Notes: generated from the sequence alone by a model not told the origin. A DNA stretch of 64,000 bases from JARRLC01 sp037387425 (GCA_037387425.1 JARRLC010000001.1:17787-81786); one strand, 5' to 3'; shown: positions 26,715 to 36,181, counted from the stretch's first letter. Made by a program: numbers and translations.

Positions 26715-28078
26715 GCGAGGATGGGGGGAATAGCAAAAACATGACCATCCAATTGCCAATTCGCGAAAACGCAACGCCCGCTGAAAAGCAGCTTGCCGCG
26801 CTATATTCGCAAAATGCGGAGTCGTTGCCGGGAGCGGATGTACCGGGCGTGCGCGCATGGCGCGATGCAGGCATAACGGCTTTCGCGGAAGCGGGGCTGC
26901 CACACCGGCGCATTGAGGAATGGAAATACACCGATCTGCGCACTTTGCTTCCGCAGGCGGATGACATCGCCAATGACATGCCGGAAGCGCCTGATTTTCT
27001 CGTGCGCGAAGAGCCGGACGTCTACCGTGCTGTGTTCATCGGCGGACGTTTCCGCGCTGACTATTCCACCGTACAAAATGCGCCAGGCGTGACATTCCGT
27101 TCTCTGCGTGAGGCGCTGAACGATGCCGCCACCGCCGCCGAGGCCCTCGCGCGGCTGCCACTGGCTGAATACAACGCCGAACATGATTCTGTGACGCAAC
27201 TTGCCACGGCTTTCGCCACAGATGGCGCGATGCTAGCGGTTGCGCCGGGCATCAAGCTCGATAAGCCTCTGCATCTGGTGTTCATAGCGGCGGGCACAGC
27301 AGCGGAAATTCACGCTTGCCGCAGCGCTCTCAGCCTGGGCGAAGGCGCTGACGTTTCGCTGGTCGAAACGCACGCAGGCACAGGCGCCGCGCAGATGTTC
27401 ACCACGCTAAACCTTAATATCGCAGGCAACGCAACGCTCCGGCACGCGCGCCTGGACGAAACGCCCGATGCGCGGCATTTATCGGCGGTCGTGGCGAACC
27501 TGGAAGCAGGCGCGGCATACGATCCGGTGCATATCGTGGCGGGCGGCGCACTAACGCGGGCGCAAAACCACATCACGTTCAACGGCGAAGGCGCGCGCTA
27601 CAACTTCAATGGCGCAATGCTGCTCAAGGGCCGCGAGCACGCCGATTTCACGCAAGTGGTGGATCACACCGTGCCATCCTGCGAGAGTCGCGAAACTGTC
27701 AAATCCGTGCTGGATGGCGAGTCGCGCGGCATCTTCCAGGCAAAAGTGATCGTCCGGCCAGATGCGCAAAAGACTGATGGCCGTCAGCTCGCCAACGGCC
27801 TGCTTCTTTCTGAGACAGCCGAATTTGACGCAAAGCCAGAGCTAGAAATTTACGCAGATGATGTAAAATGCAACCACGGCGCAACATCTGGCGCGTTAGA
27901 TGAGGATATGCTGTTCTACCTGCGCTCCCGAGGTATACCAACTGATGAAGCCAAATCGATGCTAATCCTTGCGTTTGTCGGCGAAATCATCGACCAAATA
28001 GAGGATGAAGCCTTTCGCGAAATACTGATGGCGAAAGCACGAGATTGGCTGGCGAAGTCTGGCGCTGGTCATAGCTGA
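26711..28078 (+). CDS. sufD: Fe-S cluster assembly protein SufD
   Basis: A 455-residue partner of SufB. Conserved pieces include RIEEWKYTDLRTLL near the N-terminus and, near the C-terminus, KPELEIYADDVKCNHGATSG and LRSRGIPTDEAKSMLI. The GTG at 26711 overlaps the sufC stop. An ATG at 26741, after a purine-rich AGGATGGGGGG, is an equally plausible start and would shorten the protein by ten residues. Confidence 0.95.
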   Translation: MSEDGGNSKNMTIQLPIRENATPAEKQLAALYSQNAESLPGADVPGVRAWRDAGITAFAEAGLPHRRIEEWKYTDLRTLLPQADDIANDMPEAPDFLVREEPDVYRAVFIGGRFRADYSTVQNAPGVTFRSLREALNDAATAAEALARLPLAEYNAEHDSVTQLATAFATDGAMLAVAPGIKLDKPLHLVFIAAGTAAEIHACRSALSLGEGADVSLVETHAGTGAAQMFTTLNLNIAGNATLRHARLDETPDARHLSAVVANLEAGAAYDPVHIVAGGALTRAQNHITFNGEGARYNFNGAMLLKGREHADFTQVVDHTVPSCESRETVKSVLDGESRGIFQAKVIVRPDAQKTDGRQLANGLLLSETAEFDAKPELEIYADDVKCNHGATSGALDEDMLFYLRSRGIPTDEAKSMLILAFVGEIIDQIEDEAFREILMAKARDWLAKSGAGHS

Positions 28079-28079
28079 G

Positions 28080-28430
28080 ATGAAGGATATTTCCGCAGTG
28101 CAAACCAAGCCCTGTCTTGAACTTTCGGTGAATGAAGTCGCCGACCTGATCGCGCGGCAGGGCGCGGTGTTGCTTGATGTGAATCCTCGTCCCCGCTGGG
28201 CAAGCGGACATCTGCCAGGCGCTAGCAACCTCAACCCTAACGAGTTCACCGCCGACGACCTCCCTTCGGACAAAGAAACGACGCTGGTGTTCTATTGCTC
28301 CGATACGAGCAGCAACGCGAGCCGCTATGCCGCGCAGAAAGCAACACGTTTCGGGTACGTTAACGTTTTCATCATGCCCGCCGGGATTCGCGGATGGCTG
28401 GCGGCGCACAAACCCGTGAAAGCCCGATAG
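28080..28430 (+). CDS. rhodanese-like sulfurtransferase in the suf operon
   Basis: A 116-residue single rhodanese domain. The fold is shown by VLLDVNPRPRWASGHLPGAS, and the active-site loop is FYCSDTSSNA with Cys73 available to carry a persulfide. It begins one base after the sufD stop and ends 8 bases before sufS, so it is co-expressed with the cysteine desulfurase. No sufE is seen in the operon, so this protein could pass sulfur between SufS and SufB. That role is inferred from position only. Confidence 0.88.
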   Translation: MKDISAVQTKPCLELSVNEVADLIARQGAVLLDVNPRPRWASGHLPGASNLNPNEFTADDLPSDKETTLVFYCSDTSSNASRYAAQKATRFGYVNVFIMPAGIRGWLAAHKPVKAR

Positions 28431-28438
28431 GAGACGGA

Positions 28439-29725
28439 ATGTCCGCAGTAAACTCATCAGTTGCAGGAGACAACCGCACCAGCGAGGCAGCAAATACCGC
28501 TGCCGCTCCGTTCGATGTGGCGCACATCCGCGCTGACTTTCCCATTTTGGCACAGCCGGTCTACGGCAAGACGCTGGTCTATCTGGACAACGGCGCTTCG
28601 GCGCAAAAGCCGCGTGCGGTGCTGGATGCCATAGAGCGCGCCTATGCGCAGGAATACGCCAACGTCCACCGGGGCTTGCATTTCCTTTCCAACGCCGCCA
28701 CCGACAATTTCGAGACTGCGCGGAAAACCGTTGCCCGCTTCCTGAACGCGCCGCGTGAGGAAGAAGTTATTTTCACCAAGAACGCGACCGAGGCTATCAA
28801 CCTTGTGGCGCAATCCTTCGGCGGTATGGTGCTAGGCGAGGGCGATGAAATCGTGCTGTCCATTTTGGAGCACCATTCGAACATTGTGCCGTGGCATTTC
28901 CACCGCGAGCGGCGCGGCGCGGTCATCAAATGGGCGCCGCTTCGCGAAGATGACAGCTTTGATCTGGAGGCGTTCGAGCGCCTGCTAACTCCGCGTACCA
29001 AGATGATCGCCGTTACGCATATGTCGAACGTGACGGGCACGGTCACGCCGGTGAAGGAAATTTGCCGCATCGCACATGCGCGTGGCATTCCGGTGCTGGT
29101 CGATGGCAGCCAGGGGGCTGTGCATCTGCCGGTGGACGTGCAAGATTTGGGCTGCGATTTCTACGTTATCACCGGACACAAGCTATACGGACCTTCCGGC
29201 ATCGGCGTGCTGTGGGGCAAATACGAGCATCTGGCCGCGATGCCCCCGTATCAAGGCGGCGGCGAGATGATCGGCACTGTCACCGAGGATGGCGTCACCT
29301 ATGCCGAACCACCGCACCGTTTCGAGGCGGGCACGCCGCCCATCGCCCAAGCCGCCGGACTAACCGCCGCACTCAATTACATGATGGACGTTGGCCGCGA
29401 AGCCATCGCCACGCATGAAGAAAGCCTTTGCGCCTACGCCCACGAACGCCTCGGCGCAATAAACTCGGTGCAGATTATCGGTAACGCGCCGGGCAAAGGG
29501 GCCATCGTCTCGTTCGCGCTGAAAGGCGCGCACGCACATGACGTCGCCACCATCCTTGACCGCTCCGGCATAGCCGTCCGTGCGGGAACGCATTGCGCCG
29601 AGCCGCTTCTCGCCCGCTACGGCTTAACATCAACCTGCCGCGCATCCTTCGCCATGTACAACACTCGCGAAGAAGTGGACGCGCTGGCCGACGCCTTACA
29701 CAAGGCACAAAGTTTTTTCGCGTGA
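28439..29725 (+). CDS. sufS: cysteine desulfurase SufS
   Basis: A 428-residue PLP enzyme that takes sulfur from cysteine and forms a persulfide. The PLP Lys is K248 in ITGHKLYGPSGIGVLWG, and the catalytic Cys386 lies in VRAGTHCAEPLLARYG, with the short loop typical of the SufS class. The N-terminus has about 25 extra polar residues. The start at 28439 is preceded by AGGAGACGGA. It ends 6 bases before sufT. Confidence 0.96.
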   Translation: MSAVNSSVAGDNRTSEAANTAAAPFDVAHIRADFPILAQPVYGKTLVYLDNGASAQKPRAVLDAIERAYAQEYANVHRGLHFLSNAATDNFETARKTVARFLNAPREEEVIFTKNATEAINLVAQSFGGMVLGEGDEIVLSILEHHSNIVPWHFHRERRGAVIKWAPLREDDSFDLEAFERLLTPRTKMIAVTHMSNVTGTVTPVKEICRIAHARGIPVLVDGSQGAVHLPVDVQDLGCDFYVITGHKLYGPSGIGVLWGKYEHLAAMPPYQGGGEMIGTVTEDGVTYAEPPHRFEAGTPPIAQAAGLTAALNYMMDVGREAIATHEESLCAYAHERLGAINSVQIIGNAPGKGAIVSFALKGAHAHDVATILDRSGIAVRAGTHCAEPLLARYGLTSTCRASFAMYNTREEVDALADALHKAQSFFA

Positions 29726-29731
29726 GGTGCC

Positions 29732-30160
29732 ATGAAACACGACTTTATCAACTTTGACGAACAACCCGAACACGCCGTGCCAGAGCCCTGCACGCATACC
29801 ATTGATGCCGTGAAAGCCGCTGCAAAATCGGAAACCAACCTTAGCCACGAAGAAATCGAGCGGCTGGCGGAAAGTATCATCGGCGCCTTAAAGACGGTGT
29901 ACGACCCGGAAATTCCTACCGACATTTACGAGCTGGGGCTGATCTACAAAGTAGACATAGACGATGACCGCAACGTGGAAATCGACATGACGCTCACCGC
30001 GCCGGGCTGTCCGGTGGCGGGCGAAATGCCAATCTGGGTGCAAAACGCGGTGGGGGCAATCGCCGGCGTCAACAATGTGAAGGTCAACCTTGTGTTCGAT
30101 CCGCCGTGGACCATCGAACGTATGTCAGAAGAAGCACGGCTTGCACTGAATATGTTCTAA
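29732..30160 (+). CDS. sufT: SUF system assembly protein SufT (DUF59/MIP18 family)
   Basis: A 142-residue protein with a DUF59 domain at about residues 48-140. The hallmarks are DPEIPTDIYELGLIYKVDI and MTLTAPGCPVAGEMP with the family cysteine, and VKVNLVFDPPW. Homologues help Fe-S cluster maturation, especially under high demand. It is the last gene of the operon. No A-type carrier (sufA) follows, so that must be elsewhere or absent. Confidence 0.92.
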   Translation: MKHDFINFDEQPEHAVPEPCTHTIDAVKAAAKSETNLSHEEIERLAESIIGALKTVYDPEIPTDIYELGLIYKVDIDDDRNVEIDMTLTAPGCPVAGEMPIWVQNAVGAIAGVNNVKVNLVFDPPWTIERMSEEARLALNMF

Positions 30161-30192
30161 GCGCTCGTTTGTTAAGCAGGAATCGTTTCGCA

Positions 30193-30228
30193 GCGATGAT
30201 TATCTGGTCGCGGCCAGATAAACATCGC
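30193..30228. terminator. strong hairpin between convergent sufT and thiamine-binding gene
   Basis: GCGATG and TTATCTGG pair with CCAGATAA and CATCGC, giving a 14-bp stem with one internal mismatch and a 6-base loop. There is no T-run on either strand. Its position between two converging genes suggests a shared transcript end, perhaps Rho-assisted or protective of 3' ends. Confidence 0.55.
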
Positions 30229-30240
30229 GCTACAGGTTCC

Positions 30241-30555
30241 TCACACATTTACGTCGCCGATCTTGTCCTGTATCGACTGAAGCTTGCCTTGTAGCCGGTT
30301 ATCCTTGCCCTTGCGGATATCAAGTTTCAGAGATGAATAGACGCGGTTGCTCCCCGCCTGCTCCAGAGTATTGTAGGCCGCCTGCACCAAGTCCAACACC
30401 TGTTGCAAATCATCCGCCTCACCTATGGTGCCCATAGGCGTAAGCTGATAGCTCACGCCACTTTCACGGATCACCTTTATCACTTGGCTTACATATTCAC
30501 TGACGCTTTCCCCTTTATCGGTGGGGAACATAGAGAATTCTAATAGTACTGACAT
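30241..30555 (-). CDS. thiamine-binding protein (MTH1187/YkoF-like, DUF77)
   Basis: A 104-residue cytoplasmic protein of the MTH1187 family. Motifs include LEFSMFPTDKGESVSEYVSQ, SYQLTPMGTIGEADD and a C-terminal RVYSSLKLDIRKGK. Family members bind thiamine or related ligands in a ferredoxin-like fold and form tetramers. It is a single gene converging on sufT. Its role in the cell is not settled. I saw no TPP riboswitch upstream. Confidence 0.85.
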   Translation of the reverse strand: MSVLLEFSMFPTDKGESVSEYVSQVIKVIRESGVSYQLTPMGTIGEADDLQQVLDLVQAAYNTLEQAGSNRVYSSLKLDIRKGKDNRLQGKLQSIQDKIGDVNV

Positions 30556-30687
30556 GGGGATACCTCAGAGCGATCAAATAAAATGGTTATTGCAGGTTCG
30601 GGCGAGGTCTATAACATCTTATCTGGAATGGAAGCGCGTGCAACTTTTGGTCGTCCGTGTTTTTTGGGGCAGTTTTTGCTGTGCTCT

Positions 30688-30738
30688 ATCCACCCTACAA
30701 GGCGTAGGATGGGGTGAACATCTGTGAAACCCATTGCG
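30688..30738. repeat. dispersed GTAGGATGGG...CCCATC repeat, copy 2
   Basis: Upstream of holB: TCCACCCTAC, then GGCGTAGGATGGGGTGAAC, then TGAAACCCATTGCGC. It contains the same core as the copies at 15097 and 57953 and can form a stem between CCACCCTAC and GTAGGATGG. Confidence 0.6.
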
Positions 30739-30785
30739 CTAAAAAACGTTTGCACAAAGCGGCTTTCTTAGGCAAACCCTAAGCC

Positions 30786-31937
30786 ATGGCACGAGCGCCG
30801 CGCACCACCGACACAAGCAACGAAGCCCCGCCCGAATCCGACCGGCTCGACGGCTGGCCGCATCCGCGCGAGACATTGGCGCTCGCCGGACACACCGAAG
30901 CGGAAGCCACTATCGCCGGCGCCATCACTTCGCACCGCTTGCATCACGCTTGGCTGATCGCTGGGGAAGAAGGCATCGGCAAAGCCACATTCGCCTATCG
31001 TGTGGCGCGGTTCCTGCTGGCGCAAGAAAGCGAAGACTTGCCGCAAGAGGTGCCATCGCTAGCGCTGCCGGAAGGCCATAAAACCGCGCGCCAAGTCACC
31101 AACCTCGCGCATCCTGGACTTTTGCTCATGCGCCGCGCGTGGGATGCATCGTCGAAAAAATTCAAGCAATCCATCGCTATCGATGACATCCGGCAGGTGC
31201 GGCATTTCTTGCAACGCACGGGCGTCACGCCCTGGCGCGTGGTCATTGTGGACGCCGCCGACGATCTGAACCAGAACTCGGCCAACGCGTTGTTGAAATC
31301 GCTGGAGGAACCGCCGCCGCGCACGATCTTTCTGCTGGTGGCGTCCGCGCCGGGCGGGCTGCTGCCCACGATTCGCTCACGCTGCCGGACGTTGCATCTC
31401 TCTCCGCTTAGCGCGGAAGCGGTCACGCAAGCCATAGCGCAAGCCTGCCGCGTAGCAGGCCGCGATCTGCCGCCAGAAACTCAGCTCTCCACGCTTCTTG
31501 CCATGGCGAACGGCAGTCCACGCCGCGTCTTGCGGCTGATGGATGGCGGCGGCTTGAAGCTGTTCGAGCTTCTGCTGGCTATCCTGGAGAGCATGCCTCA
31601 CACCGACTGGACCGCTGTCCACAAACTCATCTCGCTAACCGGTCCACGCGCCGGCGAAGCGCACGCCATGGCCTTCGACCTGCTGGAGGAAGCGCTAGCC
31701 GACGCCATGCATGGCCGTCTCACCGGCAATGGCAGACATGCCACCTTTCCGCAACTAAAACGCTTTGCGCGCCTCATTACCGCAGAGAGTCTTGCGGATT
31801 GGAGCGAGCTGTGGGAAACAATCCGCCAGATGCGCGGCGAAGCGGAACGGCTGAACCTCGATAAAGCAGCGCTTACACTAACTGTGTTTGATCGCATCGG
31901 GCAGACAGCGCAAAAAGCCGCCAGCGCGCGCGTTTAA
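30786..31937 (+). CDS. holB: DNA polymerase III subunit delta'
   Basis: A 383-residue clamp-loader subunit. The AAA+ core has GEEGIGKATFAYRVARFLL as its P-loop region, IDDIRQVRHFL, then NSANALLKSLEEPPPRTIFL and ATTIRSRC-like PTIRSRCRTLHL with the SRC motif of clamp loaders. The usual upstream gene tmk is not here. An inverted repeat, CTTAGG/CCTAAG, sits directly before the ATG (30767-30783). metG follows after 34 bases. Confidence 0.93.
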   Translation: MARAPRTTDTSNEAPPESDRLDGWPHPRETLALAGHTEAEATIAGAITSHRLHHAWLIAGEEGIGKATFAYRVARFLLAQESEDLPQEVPSLALPEGHKTARQVTNLAHPGLLLMRRAWDASSKKFKQSIAIDDIRQVRHFLQRTGVTPWRVVIVDAADDLNQNSANALLKSLEEPPPRTIFLLVASAPGGLLPTIRSRCRTLHLSPLSAEAVTQAIAQACRVAGRDLPPETQLSTLLAMANGSPRRVLRLMDGGGLKLFELLLAILESMPHTDWTAVHKLISLTGPRAGEAHAMAFDLLEEALADAMHGRLTGNGRHATFPQLKRFARLITAESLADWSELWETIRQMRGEAERLNLDKAALTLTVFDRIGQTAQKAASARV

Positions 31938-31971
31938 TTTTTTCGCAATCATAAAAGCAGGATTTCCAACC

Positions 31972-33552
31972 ATGGCGGCTAAAAAAACACCGTTTTTCAT
32001 CAGCACCGCCATTTCCTATCCGAATGGCGCTCCGCATATCGGCCACGCATATGAGGCCATCGCGACCGACGCCATCGCCCGTTTCAAGCGGCTGGATGGA
32101 TATGACGTGTTCTTTCTCACCGGCGTTGACGAGCACGGCTTGAAGATGAAGCAGACGGCCATGAAAGAAGGCATCACGCCTCGCGAGTTGGGCGAACGCA
32201 ACACCCAGCTTTTCAAGAATATGGGCGCGGCGTTCAACATCTCAAACGACGATTTCATCCGCACCACTGAGGAACGGCACTACGCGTCGGTGTCTGAAAT
32301 CTGGCGGCGCATGATGGACGCGGGCGACATCTATCTCGACAGCTACGCGGGTTGGTATTCCGTGCGCGACGAAGCCTATTACGCGGAGGACGAAACCACC
32401 GTTCGCGAAGACGGCGTGCGCGTCGGGCTGGAAGGCACGCCTGTTGAGTGGACGGAGGAGGCGACCTATTTCTTCCGCTTGTCGAAATATGAAGAGCCGC
32501 TGCTGAAGCATTACGAAGCCAACCCCGATTTCATCCTGCCACCAGAGCGACGCAACGAGATCGTCAGCTTCGTGAAGGGCGGGTTGAAAGATTTGTCAGT
32601 ATCGCGCTCTACGTTCGACTGGGGCATTCCGGTGCCGGACGTGCCCGGCCACATCATCTATGTGTGGGTGGACGCGCTGACGAACTACATCACAGGCGTC
32701 GATTTCCCGAATGAGGATTCGCCGAAGTATAAAAAATATTGGCCCGCCGATATCCACATGATTGGCAAGGATATCACCCGTTTTCACGCGGTTTACTGGC
32801 CAGCTTTCTTGATGTCAGCGGGAATTCCGCTGCCCAAGCGCGTCTATAGCCATGGTTTCTTGTACAACCAGGGCAAGAAGATGAGTAAATCGGAAGGCAA
32901 CGTGCTTGATCCGTTCTCCATGGTGGACGCCTATGGCGTTGATCAGATGCGCTATTTCTTCCTGCGCGAGGTGTCGTTCGGGCAAGACGGCAGCTATAGC
33001 CACGAATCCATCGTCAATCGCACCAACGCCGATCTGGCCGACAATCTGGGCAATCTGGCGCAGCGCTCGCTGTCGATGATCAAGAAGAACTGCAAAGCCG
33101 TTATCCCAGAGCCGGGCGCTTTCACGGAAGCGGATGAAACGCTGCTCGCTGCCACGGATGCGCTTCTGGCCACGGTGCGCGAAGCCTTGGAACGGCAGAT
33201 GCTGCACCGCGTGCTCGAAAGCGTGTGGACGGTCGTCTCCGACGCCAACCGTTATTTCGCTGGCGAAGCGCCATGGGCACTGCGGAAAACCGATCCCGAA
33301 CGCATGGGCACGGTGCTTTACGTCACGGCGGAGGTGTTGCGGCAGGTGGCGTTGCTGGCCGCACCGTTCACGCCAGTAGCGGCGGAAAAGCTGCTCGACC
33401 AGCTCGGCATACCGGCCGATGCGCGCGACTATGCGCATCTGGGTGCTGAAGGTCGGCTAGCTGCTGGCGCGAAGCTTGGCGACCTCGCCCCCATCTTCCC
33501 GCGCTATATTGAGCCGGAAGACGAAAACAGCGGTAGCAGCAACTCAAAGTGA
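31972..33552 (+). CDS. metG: methionyl-tRNA synthetase
   Basis: A 526-residue class I synthetase that charges tRNA-Met. The HIGH-type motif is PNGAPHIGHAYEAIA, and KMSKS is in GKKMSKSEGNVLDP. It is the short form without the C-terminal EMAP-like tRNA-binding domain. The start is the ATG at 31972 (MAAKKTPFFIST); a longer frame upstream overlaps holB and is not used. holB-metG is a common alphaproteobacterial pair, but the usual tatD is missing after it. Confidence 0.96.
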   Translation: MAAKKTPFFISTAISYPNGAPHIGHAYEAIATDAIARFKRLDGYDVFFLTGVDEHGLKMKQTAMKEGITPRELGERNTQLFKNMGAAFNISNDDFIRTTEERHYASVSEIWRRMMDAGDIYLDSYAGWYSVRDEAYYAEDETTVREDGVRVGLEGTPVEWTEEATYFFRLSKYEEPLLKHYEANPDFILPPERRNEIVSFVKGGLKDLSVSRSTFDWGIPVPDVPGHIIYVWVDALTNYITGVDFPNEDSPKYKKYWPADIHMIGKDITRFHAVYWPAFLMSAGIPLPKRVYSHGFLYNQGKKMSKSEGNVLDPFSMVDAYGVDQMRYFFLREVSFGQDGSYSHESIVNRTNADLADNLGNLAQRSLSMIKKNCKAVIPEPGAFTEADETLLAATDALLATVREALERQMLHRVLESVWTVVSDANRYFAGEAPWALRKTDPERMGTVLYVTAEVLRQVALLAAPFTPVAAEKLLDQLGIPADARDYAHLGAEGRLAAGAKLGDLAPIFPRYIEPEDENSGSSNSK

Positions 33553-33572
33553 GATCGCCCGATATCAGAAAA

Positions 33573-33609
33573 GCCAAGGTTCGATGAACACGACACATCG
33601 AATCTTGGC
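33573..33609. terminator. strong hairpin between convergent metG and Smr gene
   Basis: GCCAAGGTTCGATG at 33573-33586 pairs with CATCGAATCTTGGC at 33596-33609: a 14-bp stem with one G-U pair and a 9-base loop. There is no T-run. It is probably a shared end for two converging transcripts. Confidence 0.6.
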
Positions 33610-33619
33610 AGCTTGCTCG

Positions 33620-34261
33620 TTATCCACGAGGCGCTGATTTTCGCAAATGAACATACAGCGCGCCCTGTCCGCCGTGCCGGGCATGTGCGGTGGTGAAGCT
33701 CACCACAATCTCGCGAAGTCCAGGTTCTTTCATCCAATGCGGCACCACGCGGCGCAAAACACCCCGTTCATCGCCGTGCAGATGATCGCGGGAATGCCCC
33801 TCGGGCGCGCCTTTTCCGGTAATGACCAGCACATGACGCAAACCACGCGCGGCGCATGAACGCAGGAAATTTCGCAACGCGCCGTGAGCTTCAAGCTGGC
33901 GCATGCCGTGCAAATCCAGACGGGCTTCGATAGGCGCAACGTTTCGGCTCAGCTTGCGACGCTGGCGTTCGTCAAACTGGGCGAGAGGCGGCGGCGTATT
34001 GGCAGCGGAGGAAAGAGGTGCAGCAGCGGGACGCGACGGCCTGATGCGCGCTCTAGACGGCACATCCGAAGCAACCGGCTTTTGATCTGCCTGGGCATTG
34101 GAAGAAGCTTTTAACGCTTTCTTAGCCGCTTCGTCGGCTTTATCGCTCTCACGCTCCCGGCGGCGCAACTTCTTTGCATGCCGCATCGCGTGATGCCACA
34201 GCTCAGCTTCTTCTGCGGTCAATGGACGTTTACGCGATGGCGGTTCCGATGGCATCCTCAA
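33620..34261 (-). CDS. Smr/MutS2 C-terminal domain protein
   Basis: A 213-residue protein with a basic N-terminal region and a Smr domain at about residues 115-210. The domain shows LDLHGMRQLEAHGAL, VITGKGAPEG and the final HGGQGALYVHLRK, the nuclease-like motifs of the family. Stand-alone Smr proteins act on nucleic acids, but the specific role here is unknown. It is immediately downstream of mltA on the same strand, the arrangement seen in many Rhizobiales-type genomes. Confidence 0.88.
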   Translation of the reverse strand: MRMPSEPPSRKRPLTAEEAELWHHAMRHAKKLRRRERESDKADEAAKKALKASSNAQADQKPVASDVPSRARIRPSRPAAAPLSSAANTPPPLAQFDERQRRKLSRNVAPIEARLDLHGMRQLEAHGALRNFLRSCAARGLRHVLVITGKGAPEGHSRDHLHGDERGVLRRVVPHWMKEPGLREIVVSFTTAHARHGGQGALYVHLRKSAPRG

Positions 34262-34292
34262 TCCCTGTTGTTGTATTTACACTACCAACAGG

Positions 34293-35441
34293 TTATTTCG
34301 GGATGAACACGTAGAAATCGCAAGGATGTTTCATTCTTCCGGCTAATTTTCCGGCTGCAGGGCCGGTTCCCCAGAAGAAATCGCCCCGCACAGATCCACG
34401 GATGGCCGAACCAGTGTCCTGCGCGATCATCAACCGCGCGAGGCCCTCATGACCGTCGAGATTAAAATCGGGGACGGAAATCCAAATCGGCATGCCCAAC
34501 TGGTGGTAACGCGGATCGACCGCCATGCTACGACCCGGCGTTAACGGTATCGCCATAGCGCCGCGTGGCGCATCGCCTTTAATGCGTGAGAAAAACGGAT
34601 AGGATTTATTCTGCCACATCACTTCGCGCGCCTGGGTAGGCTCGGAGCGCATCCACGAAAGGATTTTCGGCATAGAGGCCATACCGCCCTGAAACACGCC
34701 TCGCTTGGTTAGCACCTTGCCGATAGAGGTATAGGGATGACCGTTTTTACCCGCAAACCCAATCCGGATTCTCTTGCCATTATCGAGCTTAATAACGCCA
34801 GAGCCTTGCACCTGCATGATGAACGCTTCATACGGATCGGAAATGTAAGCGATCTCCAGCCCGCGACCTTTCAGCACACCTTCGTCGATTTCGCGACGCG
34901 TGTAATAGGGCTTCAGCCCTTCCGACGTCATGCGCGCAGCGGTTAGCTCGGCGGGAAGATCGCCGCGGTCCACAGCGCTGGTTATCAGCACCAGATCATC
35001 GGGCTTGGCGTAAACTGGCACGCTATGCGCTTCGTTTGGGGTAAGTGAACCTTGAATTTCCGGCTCGAAATAGCCTGTCAGCAGCGCGGATTTCTCTGGG
35101 CGGCGAACGAAATAGGGCGTGAAGTTTGCCTCAAAAAAGCTGCGAGCATCGTCGCGGCTTAGCGTATTAGGCAGCATACGCGCCAATTCGCACACGGCTT
35201 TAATCTCGGCGCTAGGCTTGGGTTTCACGTTTGGATGCAGAAAAACCCTGCACGACAAGCGAAACGTCTTGAACGCCGCCGCGTGATCGTCTTTTGCCCA
35301 ACCCTCGATTTCAGAGAATTCTACCGGCCGTTTTTCATAGGCTAGGCTTGGTGCAGCTTCTGCATCTGGAAACTGCCACGCCCATAATCCACTTCCCGCC
35401 ATAAAAACAGCCACCACTATAGATCGAAAGAACGCCCTCAT
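34293..35441 (-). CDS. mltA: membrane-bound lytic murein transglycosylase A
   Basis: A 382-residue peptidoglycan-cleaving enzyme with an N-terminal signal sequence (MRAFFRSIVVAVFMAGSGLW) and no lipobox Cys. The MltA domain contains LLTGYFEPEIQGS and FIMQVQGSGVIKLDNG, and the C-terminal 3D domain has LMIAQDTGSAIRGSVRGD with the catalytic Asp, then FFWGTGPAAG. It lies between a Tim44-like gene and a Smr gene, the classical alphaproteobacterial order. Confidence 0.93.
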   Translation of the reverse strand: MRAFFRSIVVAVFMAGSGLWAWQFPDAEAAPSLAYEKRPVEFSEIEGWAKDDHAAAFKTFRLSCRVFLHPNVKPKPSAEIKAVCELARMLPNTLSRDDARSFFEANFTPYFVRRPEKSALLTGYFEPEIQGSLTPNEAHSVPVYAKPDDLVLITSAVDRGDLPAELTAARMTSEGLKPYYTRREIDEGVLKGRGLEIAYISDPYEAFIMQVQGSGVIKLDNGKRIRIGFAGKNGHPYTSIGKVLTKRGVFQGGMASMPKILSWMRSEPTQAREVMWQNKSYPFFSRIKGDAPRGAMAIPLTPGRSMAVDPRYHQLGMPIWISVPDFNLDGHEGLARLMIAQDTGSAIRGSVRGDFFWGTGPAAGKLAGRMKHPCDFYVFIPK

Positions 35442-35473
35442 GCCCCCTCAAAAGCCCTAGAAGCTTCACCACT

Positions 35474-36181
35474 TCAGGCTTCCGCACCTGTGGCAACGAG
35501 CTTCCAGTTCGGATCACGCGACGATGTATCACGAGCGAATGTCCAAATATCCGTTACTTCCCGGATTTGTGACATACTGCCTTCCACGATCTCCCCCCCG
35601 CGATTTCGTGTGGCAGATATCAGTTCACTCACGAATTTGATAGTGATCTGAACAGTTTTATCAGTTAATTCCGCATCAAGAATATCAGCACTGCTGATTC
35701 CCACGAAATTAAATTCGATCGTATCCCCGTTTTTTTCACGCTCGGTTATGGCCGAGGCGAAACTATCGTACACTTCTCGGCTCAAAAGCGATTTGAGCTG
35801 TTTACGCTCTCCGCTAGCAAAAGCAGTCACGATCATTTCGTAAGCTGCCTTGGCGCCGTCAAGGAAGTGTTTGGGATCAAACGAACGATCTGCCTGCGCA
35901 ACCTCTTGCAGCTTCCCGGCCAAATCGGCATTGTCTGGCGCAATTTCCTTTAACCGTTTGGCAAAGGTTTCGTCGTCCAGTTCCTCTTCGGCTGGCAGCG
36001 GTTCGCCTTTCATGGTGACCACATTATCGTGAACGGCCTTTTCATCGGCCTCCGATGCGGAATACTGATCATAAGGGCGTTCATTACCGGTGCGGCGTCC
36101 CAAAACGCTGCGCAAACGGAGATACACAACCACCGCTATGACGAAAAAAAGTAATGTGAGAATGTCAAGTGCACTGTTCAT
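35474..36181 (-). CDS. Tim44-like domain protein
   Basis: A 235-residue protein with one N-terminal membrane helix (ALDILTLLFFVIAVVVYLRL) and a C-terminal Tim44-like domain at about residues 95-230, including FLDGAKAAYEMIVTAFASGE and LLSREVYDSFASAI. It should be anchored in the inner membrane facing the cytoplasm. Caulobacter's related TimA has been linked to membrane protein transport. It is upstream of mltA and divergent from fxsA. Confidence 0.88.
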   Translation of the reverse strand: MNSALDILTLLFFVIAVVVYLRLRSVLGRRTGNERPYDQYSASEADEKAVHDNVVTMKGEPLPAEEELDDETFAKRLKEIAPDNADLAGKLQEVAQADRSFDPKHFLDGAKAAYEMIVTAFASGERKQLKSLLSREVYDSFASAITEREKNGDTIEFNFVGISSADILDAELTDKTVQITIKFVSELISATRNRGGEIVEGSMSQIREVTDIWTFARDTSSRDPNWKLVATGAEA

